Below are positions 9,288 to 17,065 of a stretch of DNA of 17,093 nucleotides, in pieces. Numbering within the stretch: the first letter of the stretch is position 1; each line of letters begins with the position of its first letter. Position numbers and translations under genes: made by a program. Origin of the DNA: Saprospiraceae bacterium UBA7328 (GTDB taxonomy: Bacteria; Bacteroidota; Bacteroidia; Chitinophagales; Saprospiraceae). The stretch is taken from contig DKPS01000244.1 of the NCBI GenBank assembly GCA_002471345.1, forward strand, positions 1 through 17,093. Reading direction: 5' to 3'. The notes below the pieces were generated by a model, which searched no databases, was not told the DNA's origin, and saw only the letters and a list, made by a program, of their open reading frames with translations.

Positions 9288-10664
9288 TTCCTTTTGTGCT
9301 TGCATCCTACGAAAATAATCTTTGGCCTTTGCTAATACTTTTTTCGACAATAAGATAGTAGCAATCATAGTAGGAAACGCCATCAAGGCATAAAATCCAT
9401 CAATAAGATTAATTATAGCATCTAATGAGAAAGTAGCCCCAATCATTATACTAGCTATATAAAAATAATTATACCAGTGAGCTTTATCTGCTCCTATTAA
9501 AAATGAAAGACACTTAGTCCCATAATAGGAAAAAGAGAACAATGAAGATATGCTAAACACAGCCACACATAGCAACAATAGATAAGGTCCAAAACCATGA
9601 AAAACATCACTAAAGGCGGATGCCGTAAGGCTTACTCCATTACTATCTGATGTAAGCCATGTGTCTGTTACCAAAATGGCAAGTGCCGTAAGAGTACACA
9701 CTACTAGAGTATCTATAGCAGGTCCAAGCATAGCTACTAAACCTTCTCTGATCGGTTCATTTGTTTTAGCCGCGCCGTGAGCCATTGGGGCAGTACCAAT
9801 ACCTGCTTCATTAGAAAAAGCCCCTCTCCTGATTCCCAATAAAATGAGCCCTCCAAGCATACCACCTAAAAGAGGATCTCCTGAATAGTGTTCAGCAGCA
9901 AAAGCATCAGTTATAATTAATGATAGATAATGTGGCACTTGTTCATAATTAGCAATGAGTATAACTACAACAAGTAAAAAGTAAAGCACTACCATTGTTG
10001 GCACTAGCTTCGTCGCAGTATCACTTATTCTTTTTATCCCGCCAAAAATTACAACACATGTAATAAGAATTAAAATAATCCCAATAGTAGCATTTACTGA
10101 AGTAGTCACTTCTATACCTTGAGGTGCTAAAAGTATATCACCTACAGCTTGAGTCAGTTGATTTACATTGAATACAGGTAAAGCGCCAATTAAGCCAGCC
10201 AAACTAAAAAAAATGGCCAAAGGCTTCCATTTCTTACCTAATCCTTCCACAATAAAATACATAGGGCCTCCTTGAACTCGTCCAGCACTATCTTTTCCTC
10301 TATAAAGAATAGATAGTGTACAAGTAAAGAATTTAGTGCACATTCCTATCAGTCCACTGACCCACATCCAGAAAATGGCACCCGGGCCTCCTATCGTAAT
10401 AGCTACAGCTACTCCCGCAATATTACCCATACCTATAGTAGAAGAAAGTGCTGTTGTAAGCGCCGCAAAATGGCTAATCTCCCCTTCTGATTGCTCATCA
10501 TCATATTTTCCCCTTAGAATATTAATAGAGTGAAATAGATATCTAAATGATATCATCTTGCTCATGAAGAGGAGAAACAAACCACCACCTACAAGTAATA
10601 TAAGTAATGGAAACCCCCATACAAATGAGGCAAAATCTGAAATTAATTGATCGATCTGTGACAT
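9279..10664 (-). CDS. AGCS-family sodium:alanine (amino acid) symporter
   Basis: This 461-residue inner-membrane protein has about ten or eleven hydrophobic segments. Family signatures are TIGMGNIAGVA (76-86), GGPGAIFWMWVSGLIGM (92-108), QGGPMYF (131-137) and SNEAGIGTAPMAHGAA (284-299), all typical of the alanine/glycine:cation symporters, which import small neutral amino acids with sodium. Length is normal. Its start codon directly abuts the stop codon of the upstream DinB-like gene (no spacer), so the two are cotranscribed and perhaps translationally coupled. The 3' end overlaps the convergent lipoprotein gene by 9 bases; no terminator is visible, so antisense overlap is likely. Confidence 0.95.
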   Translation of the reverse strand: MSQIDQLISDFASFVWGFPLLILLVGGGLFLLFMSKMISFRYLFHSINILRGKYDDEQSEGEISHFAALTTALSSTIGMGNIAGVAVAITIGGPGAIFWMWVSGLIGMCTKFFTCTLSILYRGKDSAGRVQGGPMYFIVEGLGKKWKPLAIFFSLAGLIGALPVFNVNQLTQAVGDILLAPQGIEVTTSVNATIGIILILITCVVIFGGIKRISDTATKLVPTMVVLYFLLVVVILIANYEQVPHYLSLIITDAFAAEHYSGDPLLGGMLGGLILLGIRRGAFSNEAGIGTAPMAHGAAKTNEPIREGLVAMLGPAIDTLVVCTLTALAILVTDTWLTSDSNGVSLTASAFSDVFHGFGPYLLLLCVAVFSISSLFSFSYYGTKCLSFLIGADKAHWYNYFYIASIMIGATFSLDAIINLIDGFYALMAFPTMIATILLSKKVLAKAKDYFRRMQAQKELK

Positions 10665-11135
10665 CTACTTATCTAAAAATCTTCGAATATCAATACATGT
10701 TCCAATATGCATTCCTTCATGCAAATTATTGAACTCTATAGCATCTTCTATAGAGGTCAGTTCATATCCAAAACTAGTAGTATACGTTTTGTAATCTTCA
10801 AATTTTCCTTTTTTGTAATCTTGCTCAAATTGAACAATAAGGCTTTCGGAGAGTTCCACTAATTGGTCCACTTCAGATTGTGTAATTAAAGACTCAGGTT
10901 TGGTTCCTTTTCTATATTGACCTATAAGCTCTTGATCCATAGGAGTGGGTAGTCCTGATAACCCATAAGTAAGTAATTGCTGAGTAGCAATGACATGACC
11001 AAAATTCCAAATAATATTATTATTGAAATTTTCTGGAATGTGATTTAATGAATTGAGATCAAATCCATCGATAAACTTCATAAAATTTGCCCTTGCAGAT
11101 CTTAATATTATCATAGTATTACTGATATCCTTCAT
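10665..11135 (-). CDS. DinB-like (four-helix bundle) protein
   Basis: This 156-residue soluble protein has the DinB/YfiT layout: an N-terminal helix pair, then NFGHVIATQQLL with H47, and a C-terminal NLHEGMHIGTCIDI block with H139 and H143. The three histidines are the usual metal-binding set of DinB proteins. Many members are thiol-dependent transferases or stress proteins; the substrate is not evident. It is the first gene of a two-gene unit with the AGCS symporter, with zero spacing. A near-consensus -7 element (TACCTTTA on the minus strand, about 11177-11184) lies some 40 bases upstream of the start. Confidence 0.85.
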   Translation of the reverse strand: MKDISNTMIILRSARANFMKFIDGFDLNSLNHIPENFNNNIIWNFGHVIATQQLLTYGLSGLPTPMDQELIGQYRKGTKPESLITQSEVDQLVELSESLIVQFEQDYKKGKFEDYKTYTTSFGYELTSIEDAIEFNNLHEGMHIGTCIDIRRFLDK

Positions 11136-11238
11136 GCTTTTCTAATTCTTGTGTGGATGAAAATAGGACTACTTTTTGTAAAGGTAAATCTAAGACGACT
11201 AAATTCTCATAAATCCCATATCTTGATCAATACATAAA

Positions 11239-11769
11239 ATGTTTTCTCAGCATATGAAGTTTTTAGAAAAAAAACAATTTTTCATTTTAGTGAATATTAT
11301 TGGTCTTATTGGAATAAGTATCAGTTACTATTTTGGATTAAGTGAAATGCCAAATGGCATCCATGATCTTTGGGGCAACACTCCGATTTCTATTAGACCA
11401 ATATATTATATAACCACTTCCTTGGCTTTCATTGGTATCGTATTGTCATTTATTTTTGTGGTTTTCAAAACTGATTTGTTTAATTATTATCCAATATCCA
11501 GAAGCATTATAGTCATCATGGTTGCATCAATGCTCTGGTTACCTTATACAGCTGACATGATTCAAGAACCAACTTCATTTACTTGGATTAAGATTCGCAT
11601 AGCGCTTCTTTTAGTGGGATTAGGCTCCTGGTTTTTCTTTAGGAGAATGTGGCTGATGGGAAATAAAGAACATAAAAATTGGAAAAAGACGGCAGTCATA
11701 GGTTCAGGACTATTTTTCTTCCACACTATGGTCATGGATGCTTTAATTTGGCCCTACTTCTTCAGATAG
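11239..11769 (+). CDS. hypothetical five-helix membrane protein
   Basis: I do not recognise this 176-residue protein. Hydrophobic segments at about 13-32, 56-76, 88-104, 117-134 and 152-172 suggest five membrane helices, with a short basic loop (RRMWLMGNKEHKNWKK) between the last two. No catalytic motif is visible. Two in-frame ATGs are available (11239 and 11254); the first is used here without a decisive ribosome binding site. A TTG-N18-TACTTTTTG arrangement near 11150-11180 could be the promoter. It stands alone between a divergent operon and a spacer of 153 bases. Confidence 0.72.
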   Translation: MFSQHMKFLEKKQFFILVNIIGLIGISISYYFGLSEMPNGIHDLWGNTPISIRPIYYITTSLAFIGIVLSFIFVVFKTDLFNYYPISRSIIVIMVASMLWLPYTADMIQEPTSFTWIKIRIALLLVGLGSWFFFRRMWLMGNKEHKNWKKTAVIGSGLFFFHTMVMDALIWPYFFR

Positions 11770-11787
11770 GATGGCCAATTGGAACTT

Positions 11788-11810
11788 TTTAATCTCGATT
11801 AAACATTTTT
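11788..11810 (+). terminator. weak candidate intrinsic terminator
   Basis: TTTAAT-CTCG-ATTAAA forms a 6-bp AT-only stem with a tetraloop (7 bp if the C-G closes), followed by CATTTTT. It sits 18 bases after the membrane-protein stop. The low GC content makes it weak. Confidence 0.33.
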
Positions 11811-11922
11811 ATATCAGGTTACAAATCAATTAATTAAGATATTGTTTGAAAAAATTAAAACAATTTTGACACATTTATTTTATCCATAGAGTCTTTATGA
11901 TATACCAACTAAAAAATATAAC

Positions 11923-12594
11923 ATGCTTATTAAAAAACTATTCTTTATCATCCTAATCTCATTCCCAACATTTCTTTTAGCCCAAGTCATAGAAGAGCGG
12001 TCTTCTATGAGTGAAGGCGTTCATAGTGCATTTGTAATTGAATTAGAAGGAGCTGATAAAAAGTTGGCAGAAAATGAGTGGAAAGACTACATCGGTGAAT
12101 TTGGGAAAACAAAGAGGAATAGAAAAACTAAGGAATGGGTCTCAGAATCAATAGTCATACCTGCTGTGGATGATAGCTATAATGTGCAACTTATAGGAAA
12201 ATTTGAAGATCTAAGAGGCAATTCAAGAGTTCAAGTTTGGCTTAAAATAGATTGAAATTTTATCACCTCTGAAGACTATACAGATGAAGCAAGGGGTATG
12301 AAAGAGTTTTTAGAGGAATATGCACTTGACGTAAAAAAAGCTGTCATTAGTAAAGAAGTAGAGGAAGAACAGAAAAGATTGAAGAGTATAGAAAAGGACT
12401 TGTCCAAACTTATCAGGAGAAATGAAGGCTTTCATAAGGACATCGAGAAAGCAAATCAAGCTATCCTTAAAGCCGAAAAAAACATAGAAGACAATGTCAT
12501 CGCTCAAGAAGATAAGCGCATAGAAATAGCAGAACAAAAAGCAGCGTTGCTTAAAGTTCAAGAGAAACTAATGGCAGTAGGTAAGAATAACTAG
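11923..12594 (+). pseudogene. secreted coiled-coil protein gene split by one in-frame TGA
   Basis: Two open segments, 11923-12255 (110 codons) and 12298-12594 (98 codons), lie in the same reading frame with a single TGA at 12253-12255 between them and 14 sense codons after it. Reading through gives ...VQVWLKID*NFITSEDYTDEARG... and then MKEFLEEYALDVKKAV, a smooth protein of about 223 residues. It has a signal peptide (MLIKKLFFIILISFPTFLLAQ), a globular first part (residues 22-110) rich in lysine and glutamate, and a heptad-rich coiled coil from about residue 145 to the end. I recall similar single-chain Bacteroidota proteins with a glycine near this point (GGA to TGA is one change), but cannot verify this. 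TGA is an ordinary stop elsewhere in the window. It could be a recent nonsense mutation, readthrough or a base error; alternatively the first part is made as a truncated protein. Confidence 0.7.
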
Positions 12595-12607
12595 GATAAT
12601 TATTCTT
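12583..12607. terminator. possible shared terminator between convergent genes
   Basis: AAGAATAA (12583-12590) and TTATTCTT (12600-12607) form an 8-bp stem with a 9-base loop that spans both opposing stop codons (the TAG at 12592-12594 and the minus-strand TAA at 12600-12602). Flanking T runs are poor and the stem is AT-rich, so the function is uncertain. Confidence 0.3.
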
Positions 12608-14096
12608 GCTCCCTTTTGTACAATTTAACTCCATCTTCATAGTACTTGTCACCACTGATCCAGAAAGGAGCACTAGGAGCATCAGCAATCAACCTTGCCG
12701 ATAATGCATATGATTTAAAATACTTCAATAAGTAACCAAAATTCAATGAACTTTCTTCATCTGAGGGTTGGTGATAATACTTAAATATTTCGGCATCAAA
12801 TGCTCTAAAGCCTAAACTAAAAGTGGGGGCAGGAATTCCCTTTTTAGCAAAATTCACATTGTCTGATCTGTCGAATAATCCTTCCTCTTTTGCTGGATCT
12901 TCTATTCCTTCTAGACCAAAAGCATTACACGCTGACTGTATATGATCTTCAGCAGTTGTTCTTTCCAATCCTACTACTGATACAATGGTAGTATCATTGT
13001 ATCCACCATTATCAATGTTGAAATTATAAACAATATCCTCTAGAGCTACTGGAGCATTTTCAACAAAATAATTACTGCCTAAAAGTCCTTTTTCTTCAGC
13101 CGTAAAAAACACAAATATGGCAGACCTCTTGGTTGGATACATCGCCACGTTTCTAGCTAACTCCAAAATAGCAGTAACACCTACACCATTATCTCTTGCC
13201 CCATTATAGATGGAATCCTGATTAGAATCTGGTTTACCTACACCCACATGATCGTAATGTGCGCTGTAGACTATATATTCGTCTCTCAAATCAGGGTCAG
13301 TTCCTTCTACATATCCTACAACATTTTTACTGGCTATAGACTTATACTCTGGAACTTCTATAGACAATCCAACTGTCCCTTCCTCCTTTAATTCTGCTAC
13401 TTTATTTTCGTCACCAGCATCCATCCAAATATGAAGAAAGTCATCGGACTCATCCTCTTTGAGGGTAGTCTGTGTTCGATTGAACTGTTGCTTCAGAAAT
13501 TTAAATGGTACTTTATTAGATTGATATAACTCTATGAGACCAGCAGCACCTATTGATTTTAATTTGGCTATTTTTTCTTTGGACTGATAAAACCATCCCT
13601 GTACACTTTGAGTCGTTCCATCACCGCAAATCGAGACTACAATTTTGTCTTTAAGTTTTTCGGATGTAATCTGATCTTCCTCATTAAAATCTGCAAATGA
13701 AAATGAGCGTTCGGCTTCAATATTTGATCCACCGATTATGACAAAATCATTAGGAAGAGTAAACTCATTTCCATTTATAAGAATCCTTCCACCTGATGGC
13801 GGGTCTAAAGTTACGAGTGGTATATTTTGAAAAAATCCATCCATGGATGGAGCTGCATTTACACCATAGCTCATCAGCTGCGATTTAATATACATTGCAG
13901 CTGTTTCTATTCCAGGAGTCCCTACATTTCTACCCATTAGCTCATCAGAAGCAATAAAAGTAAGATGCCCTTTTACTCTATCCATAGTAATGGAAGAAGA
14001 CACTTTATCTGCTTCTGATTGTGCAGTTCCTATATTTGAACTTAGGATAGTAAAAACTATGTAGAAGGTTGAAATTAATATAGAATTGTTAGTCAC
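12600..14096 (-). CDS. secreted M28-family metallopeptidase with PA-like insert
   Basis: This 498-residue protein has a signal peptide (about 1-25, cleavage near GTAQ), an N-terminal helix pair with the ASDELMGRNVGTPG motif (49-62), a PA-like insert (about 115-255) and an M28 zinc aminopeptidase domain. Di-zinc residues are H280 and D282 (SAHYDH), D302 (GARDNGVG), E334/E335 (FTAEEKG, catalytic base and ligand), D362 (NIDNGG) and H442 (YYHQPSD). It should release N-terminal amino acids from peptides outside the cytoplasm. The active site is complete. It ends 5 bases from the convergent split gene, and its start is 14 bases from the divergent ATG at 14111. Confidence 0.94.
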   Translation of the reverse strand: MTNNSILISTFYIVFTILSSNIGTAQSEADKVSSSITMDRVKGHLTFIASDELMGRNVGTPGIETAAMYIKSQLMSYGVNAAPSMDGFFQNIPLVTLDPPSGGRILINGNEFTLPNDFVIIGGSNIEAERSFSFADFNEEDQITSEKLKDKIVVSICGDGTTQSVQGWFYQSKEKIAKLKSIGAAGLIELYQSNKVPFKFLKQQFNRTQTTLKEDESDDFLHIWMDAGDENKVAELKEEGTVGLSIEVPEYKSIASKNVVGYVEGTDPDLRDEYIVYSAHYDHVGVGKPDSNQDSIYNGARDNGVGVTAILELARNVAMYPTKRSAIFVFFTAEEKGLLGSNYFVENAPVALEDIVYNFNIDNGGYNDTTIVSVVGLERTTAEDHIQSACNAFGLEGIEDPAKEEGLFDRSDNVNFAKKGIPAPTFSLGFRAFDAEIFKYYHQPSDEESSLNFGYLLKYFKSYALSARLIADAPSAPFWISGDKYYEDGVKLYKREQE

Positions 14097-14110
14097 GTCT
14101 GTTTCTTTTT

Positions 14111-14755
14111 ATGAATATTGATGCCGAATTTCGTCTTTTTGTAAAACATATTCATTCTGATTTGAATTATCTCGCACATATCCTCCTTTCTTATCCTGAT
14201 AACGACGAAATGTTGGGTAATTTTCTTGGTGATTTTGTGAGAAAAAAAGATATGCTCATCCTGCCTGAATCTATTCAGGTAGGTGTAAACCTCCATAGGG
14301 TTATAGACCAATACACTGATAGACATGACTCTGTAAAAAGCTCAGTGGAGATACTAAAGCCCAAAGTTGGTAGGTATGCTTGGGTCGCAATAGACATAAT
14401 TAATGACCATTTTCTTTGCCAACAGTGGGAAGATTATTCACCTATCTCACTTAGAGAATTTTGCGATCACTTTTACTTCCTTTTAAAAAGAAAGAAAAAA
14501 ATACTTCCATCTAATCTAAATCAACAAGTGGATATAATGATTGATCATGATTTTCTAATGAACACCTATAATCATCACAGGCTTTATAAGACTATGAAGC
14601 ATATGGAACGTCGAACTTCATTTAAATCTAACTTCACTGACTCTATTCCTATTCTAAAGGAAAAAGAAGAAGAATTTCAAACAAATTTTAAAGTTCTTTT
14701 TGATGATTTAGTCACACTATGTCAAAAAGAAGAAGAGAAGACTAATGCCGAGTAG
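14111..14755 (+). CDS. acyl carrier protein phosphodiesterase-like protein (AcpH family)
   Basis: This gene encodes an AcpH/DUF479 protein, whose family removes the phosphopantetheine arm from acyl carrier protein. The family N-terminus NYLAHILLS (from residue 19), the GNFLGDFV block, and the histidine/aspartate positions in VNLHRVIDQYTDRHD and ILNDHF-like INDHFLCQQW fit. The ATG at 14111 gives 214 residues, but family proteins usually begin right at the NYLAH block; a TTG at 14162 would give a 197-residue protein with that start and would leave 65 rather than 14 bases before the divergent peptidase gene. I keep 14111 as the outer boundary and regard 14162 as about equally likely. The 3' end overlaps the convergent patatin gene by 14 bases. 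Residues after 185 are very lysine- and glutamate-rich. Confidence 0.85.
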   Translation: MNIDAEFRLFVKHIHSDLNYLAHILLSYPDNDEMLGNFLGDFVRKKDMLILPESIQVGVNLHRVIDQYTDRHDSVKSSVEILKPKVGRYAWVAIDIINDHFLCQQWEDYSPISLREFCDHFYFLLKRKKKILPSNLNQQVDIMIDHDFLMNTYNHHRLYKTMKHMERRTSFKSNFTDSIPILKEKEEEFQTNFKVLFDDLVTLCQKEEEKTNAE

Positions 14756-15551
14756 CGTTATTCATAAGAAATTCTTCAGATTCTAATTGTCTCAGTGTGT
14801 CTTCATAACCTAATTCAATATTTCTTTTTATTCTACTTGTATCAAATGCCATAGGAGAACCTAGAAGCCTTGATGGTCTAATGAATACAATTCGATCTGA
14901 CATCTTTCTCTTCTTGTTAGGCCAAAAATGCCGGGCTATAGTTACATCTATACATATAATTTTCTCAAAGTCATTTCTATTTTCACAAAATGACAAAGGT
15001 CTATTATCAAATACTCCTCCATCTATATACACACGATCTCCGATTTGGTGTGGTTGAAAAACAGGAAAGGTCGAACTCGCAATTACAAATTCAATCAACT
15101 TGTCATCGGGGATTTCATTTTTTAATAGATAATGCGGTCTTTTGATAGTCCAATCAAAAACCACCAAGCCCATATCTAATGGAGAATTTCGTACTATCTC
15201 TTCATCAAGATGAGAGCGTATAAGCTTCTTAAGTGGTGATACATCAAATCCTTTTTCCTTGATTACCTGCCTCGCTATGGCATAAAATTTTCTAGAAAAT
15301 CTCTTTTTGCTTGGATTCGGTAGTTTTTTAAATACTTTGTCATAGCTCAGAATATTCCAAATTTCCTCTGCCAGAGATAGGTCATTTTGAAGAAATGCCG
15401 CACTATTAATCGCTCCCACAGATGTGCCAAAAACAGCAACAATATTGTCTGTTATCCCAGCTTCTTTTAAAGCCTTCCAACATCCGATTTGGAATGCTCC
15501 CCTAGCTCCTCCTCCAGAAAAAATAAGCGCAACTTTATTATTGTTACTCAT
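14742..15551 (-). CDS. patatin-like phospholipase
   Basis: This 269-residue cytoplasmic patatin-family hydrolase has the oxyanion-hole loop GGGARG (13-18), the nucleophile elbow GTSVG with S44 (42-46) and the catalytic aspartate D177 in DGG (177-179). Both catalytic residues are intact, so it is likely an active acyl hydrolase acting on phospholipids or other lipid esters. No signal peptide or outer-membrane (BamA-like) domain is attached, unlike the large Bacteroidota patatins. Its 3' end overlaps the AcpH-like gene by 14 bases. A consensus -7 element lies about 65 bases upstream at 15617-15624. Confidence 0.94.
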   Translation of the reverse strand: MSNNNKVALIFSGGGARGAFQIGCWKALKEAGITDNIVAVFGTSVGAINSAAFLQNDLSLAEEIWNILSYDKVFKKLPNPSKKRFSRKFYAIARQVIKEKGFDVSPLKKLIRSHLDEEIVRNSPLDMGLVVFDWTIKRPHYLLKNEIPDDKLIEFVIASSTFPVFQPHQIGDRVYIDGGVFDNRPLSFCENRNDFEKIICIDVTIARHFWPNKKRKMSDRIVFIRPSRLLGSPMAFDTSRIKRNIELGYEDTLRQLESEEFLMNNATRH

Positions 15552-15616
15552 AGTAAATGACGTCTAAATGAAATGTTTGAGAAATTTTAAATGGATTCAG
15601 TGTTGTGATTATCATA

Positions 15617-15624
15617 CAAATCTA
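15617..15624 (-). promoter_or_regulatory. -7 promoter element for the patatin gene
   Basis: On the minus strand this reads TAGATTTG, a full match to TAnnTTTG. A TTG lies at 15647-15649 on the same strand with a 22-base gap, slightly longer than the ideal 19 or so. The predicted leader would be about 60 bases. Confidence 0.5.
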
Positions 15625-15709
15625 TGCTGTTTTATATTTTCATGATCAAGAAAAAAGACAAGACTTCAAGGAGATTTTTCGATCTTAGTAGACTATAATC
15701 AAGTATAAC

Positions 15710-16411
15710 ATGACCCAAGATCATATGTCCATCAAAGCATGGTCTGAAGAAGACCGACCTCGAGAAAAACTAGCTTCTAAAGGAAGAGCAGCTTTAAGTA
15801 ATTCTGAGCTCATTGCCATATTACTAGGTTCTGGATCAAAAGATGAAACCGCCGTGAGTTTAGCGCAAAGACTATTGAGTACTGTCCATAATGATTTGAA
15901 TTCTCTTGGAAAGTTAGAACTCCAAGAATTCATGACTTTTAAAGGAATCGGCCCTGCTAAAGCATTAACATTAATCGCAGGATTAGAACTCGGAAGAAGG
16001 CGCAAAGCTGAATCGATAGATCGAAAACCTATAATACAAAGCAGTAATGATGTGTATCAGCGCATATTTCAAAAATTTGAAGACCTAAAGCATGAAGAAT
16101 TCTGGGTGATCTTCCTGAAAAATAATGGAAGCATAATCAAAGAAGAATGCATTTCAAGAGGTGGGGTGAATGCTACCATAGTAGACCCAAGAATCATTTT
16201 TCAAAAGGCGGTTCAACTTCTTGCTGTGAAAATTATTCTCATCCATAATCATCCTTCTGGTTCATTAAAGCCAAGCAGTTCTGATATTAGACTTACTGAG
16301 AAAATATGTAATGCAGGTAAAGTGCTTGATATCACAGTAAATGACCACTTGATAGTTTCTGAAGAAGGGTACTACAGTTTTATGGATGAAGGACTTATAC
16401 AATACTATTAG
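15710..16411 (+). CDS. radC: RadC family protein (JAB1/MPN domain)
   Basis: This 233-residue protein has the usual RadC layout: the conserved N-terminus SIKAWSEEDRPREKL, a helix-hairpin-helix-like segment FKGIGPAKALTLIAGLELGR (77-96), and a JAMM/MPN metal domain (about 105-230) with H179-x-H181-PSG and D192, and E129/E130 as the likely glutamate ligand. Length and motifs are complete. Despite its name, a role in DNA repair is not established for the family; the JAMM site suggests a metal-dependent hydrolase. Two ATGs (15710, 15725) are possible starts; the first is used. It is divergent from the patatin gene over a 158-base spacer and ends 8 bases from the convergent alkyltransferase gene. 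Confidence 0.95.
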   Translation: MTQDHMSIKAWSEEDRPREKLASKGRAALSNSELIAILLGSGSKDETAVSLAQRLLSTVHNDLNSLGKLELQEFMTFKGIGPAKALTLIAGLELGRRRKAESIDRKPIIQSSNDVYQRIFQKFEDLKHEEFWVIFLKNNGSIIKEECISRGGVNATIVDPRIIFQKAVQLLAVKIILIHNHPSGSLKPSSSDIRLTEKICNAGKVLDITVNDHLIVSEEGYYSFMDEGLIQYY

Positions 16412-16419
16412 AGTGTTTC

Positions 16420-16908
16420 TTAAAATAGGCTCATTTGAATTTCAGGCTGAATAGCGCCCTCAAACTCTAAGAGCCATTTCTTCATTTCTAAACCTTGAGC
16501 ATATCCCGTAAGACTTCCATCTGCGCCGATTATACGGTGACATGGTATAATAATTCCGACAGGATTCTTCCCATTTGCCATTCCGACAGCTCTCACAGAT
16601 TTTGGATTATTTAGAGCCTTTGCAATGTCTAAATAAGAACAAGTCTGCCCATAAGGAATTGATAAAAGCTCTTTCCATACAGATTTATAAAAGTCAGTAT
16701 ATCCAGTAAAGTCATAGACCAAATCAAAAGAGGTTCTTTCCTTTGCAAAGTATTGTCTTAACTGTTCTGCTCCTTTATTAGACCATTCATTTCTATTGTT
16801 TTCACTCTGACTTGATTGTATCATTTTGACTCCAGTAACCCCTATATCAGAGGCACTGATAACAATGTTTCCAAAAGGAGAATCGATAGTAGTATTAAAT
16901 GATTTCAT
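16420..16908 (-). CDS. ogt: methylated-DNA--[protein]-cysteine S-methyltransferase
   Basis: This is the O6-alkylguanine-DNA alkyltransferase, a suicide repair protein that transfers the alkyl group to its own cysteine. With the ATG at 16908 it has 162 residues, normal for the short Ogt type. C123 in IPCHRI is the acceptor cysteine; the arginine finger is R106 in SVRAVG, and A111-N112 with G113 precede the active-site strand; GYAQGLEMKKWLL closes the domain. The frame remains open to a GTG at 16956, but the extra 16 residues would cover the promoter of the divergent tRNA and are not family-like, so 16908 is chosen. No Ada-type regulatory domain is present. Confidence 0.94.
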   Translation of the reverse strand: MKSFNTTIDSPFGNIVISASDIGVTGVKMIQSSQSENNRNEWSNKGAEQLRQYFAKERTSFDLVYDFTGYTDFYKSVWKELLSIPYGQTCSYLDIAKALNNPKSVRAVGMANGKNPVGIIIPCHRIIGADGSLTGYAQGLEMKKWLLEFEGAIQPEIQMSLF

Positions 16909-16934
16909 AAAAATCTGAATTAGTACGGTTTTCA

Positions 16935-16965
16935 TTTGCAAGAAACAAAAAAGCACATAACTTTG
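16935..16965 (+). promoter_or_regulatory. Bacteroidota housekeeping promoter for the tRNA gene
   Basis: TTTG at 16935-16938, 19 bases, then TAACTTTG at 16958-16965: an exact match to the Bacteroidota -33/-7 consensus (TTTG-N19-TAnnTTTG). Transcription would begin near 16971, about 22 bases before the mature tRNA. It is the clearest promoter in the window. Confidence 0.85.
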
Positions 16966-16992
16966 CTTACCCGTTTAAAAAAATGGGAAGGA

Positions 16993-17065
16993 GGTACCTT
17001 AGCTCAGTTGGTAGAGCAAAGGACTTAAAATCCTTGTGTCCCTGGTTCGATTCCTGGAGGTACCA
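16993..17065 (+). tRNA. tRNA with UAA anticodon (Leu by anticodon) on a class I body
   Basis: A full cloverleaf can be folded: acceptor GGTACCT/AGGTACC (perfect 7 bp), D stem GCTC/GAGC with GG in the loop, anticodon stem AAGGA/TCCTT with loop CTTAAAA and anticodon TAA at 17026-17028, variable loop GTGTC (5 bases), T arm CCTGG-TTCGATT-CCTGG, discriminator A73. G15 and C48 can form the Levitt pair. CCA is not encoded. TAA reads leucine UUA/UUG codons, but leucine tRNAs normally have a long (class II) variable arm; this one is short. The T stem has a U-U mismatch at its central pair. The body resembles what I recall of Bacteroidota tRNA-Phe. The isotype is therefore given by anticodon only. Confidence 0.85.

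Noticed and set aside
12253..12255. TGA read as selenocysteine or as a reassigned glycine codon
   Set aside because: TGA serves as a normal stop in other genes here (for example 3739-3741 and the minus-strand stop at 9279-9281), and no SECIS-like hairpin is evident just downstream.
12310..12561. 83-residue minus-strand open frame rich in Phe and Leu, resembling a membrane peptide
   Set aside because: It is the complement of a lysine/glutamate-rich coiled coil, which always gives Phe/Leu-rich antisense.
16990..17064. GGAGGTACC direct repeat at both ends of the tRNA as an attachment site
   Set aside because: It follows from the self-complementary acceptor stem (AGGTACCT); no integrase or mobile element is next to it inside the window.
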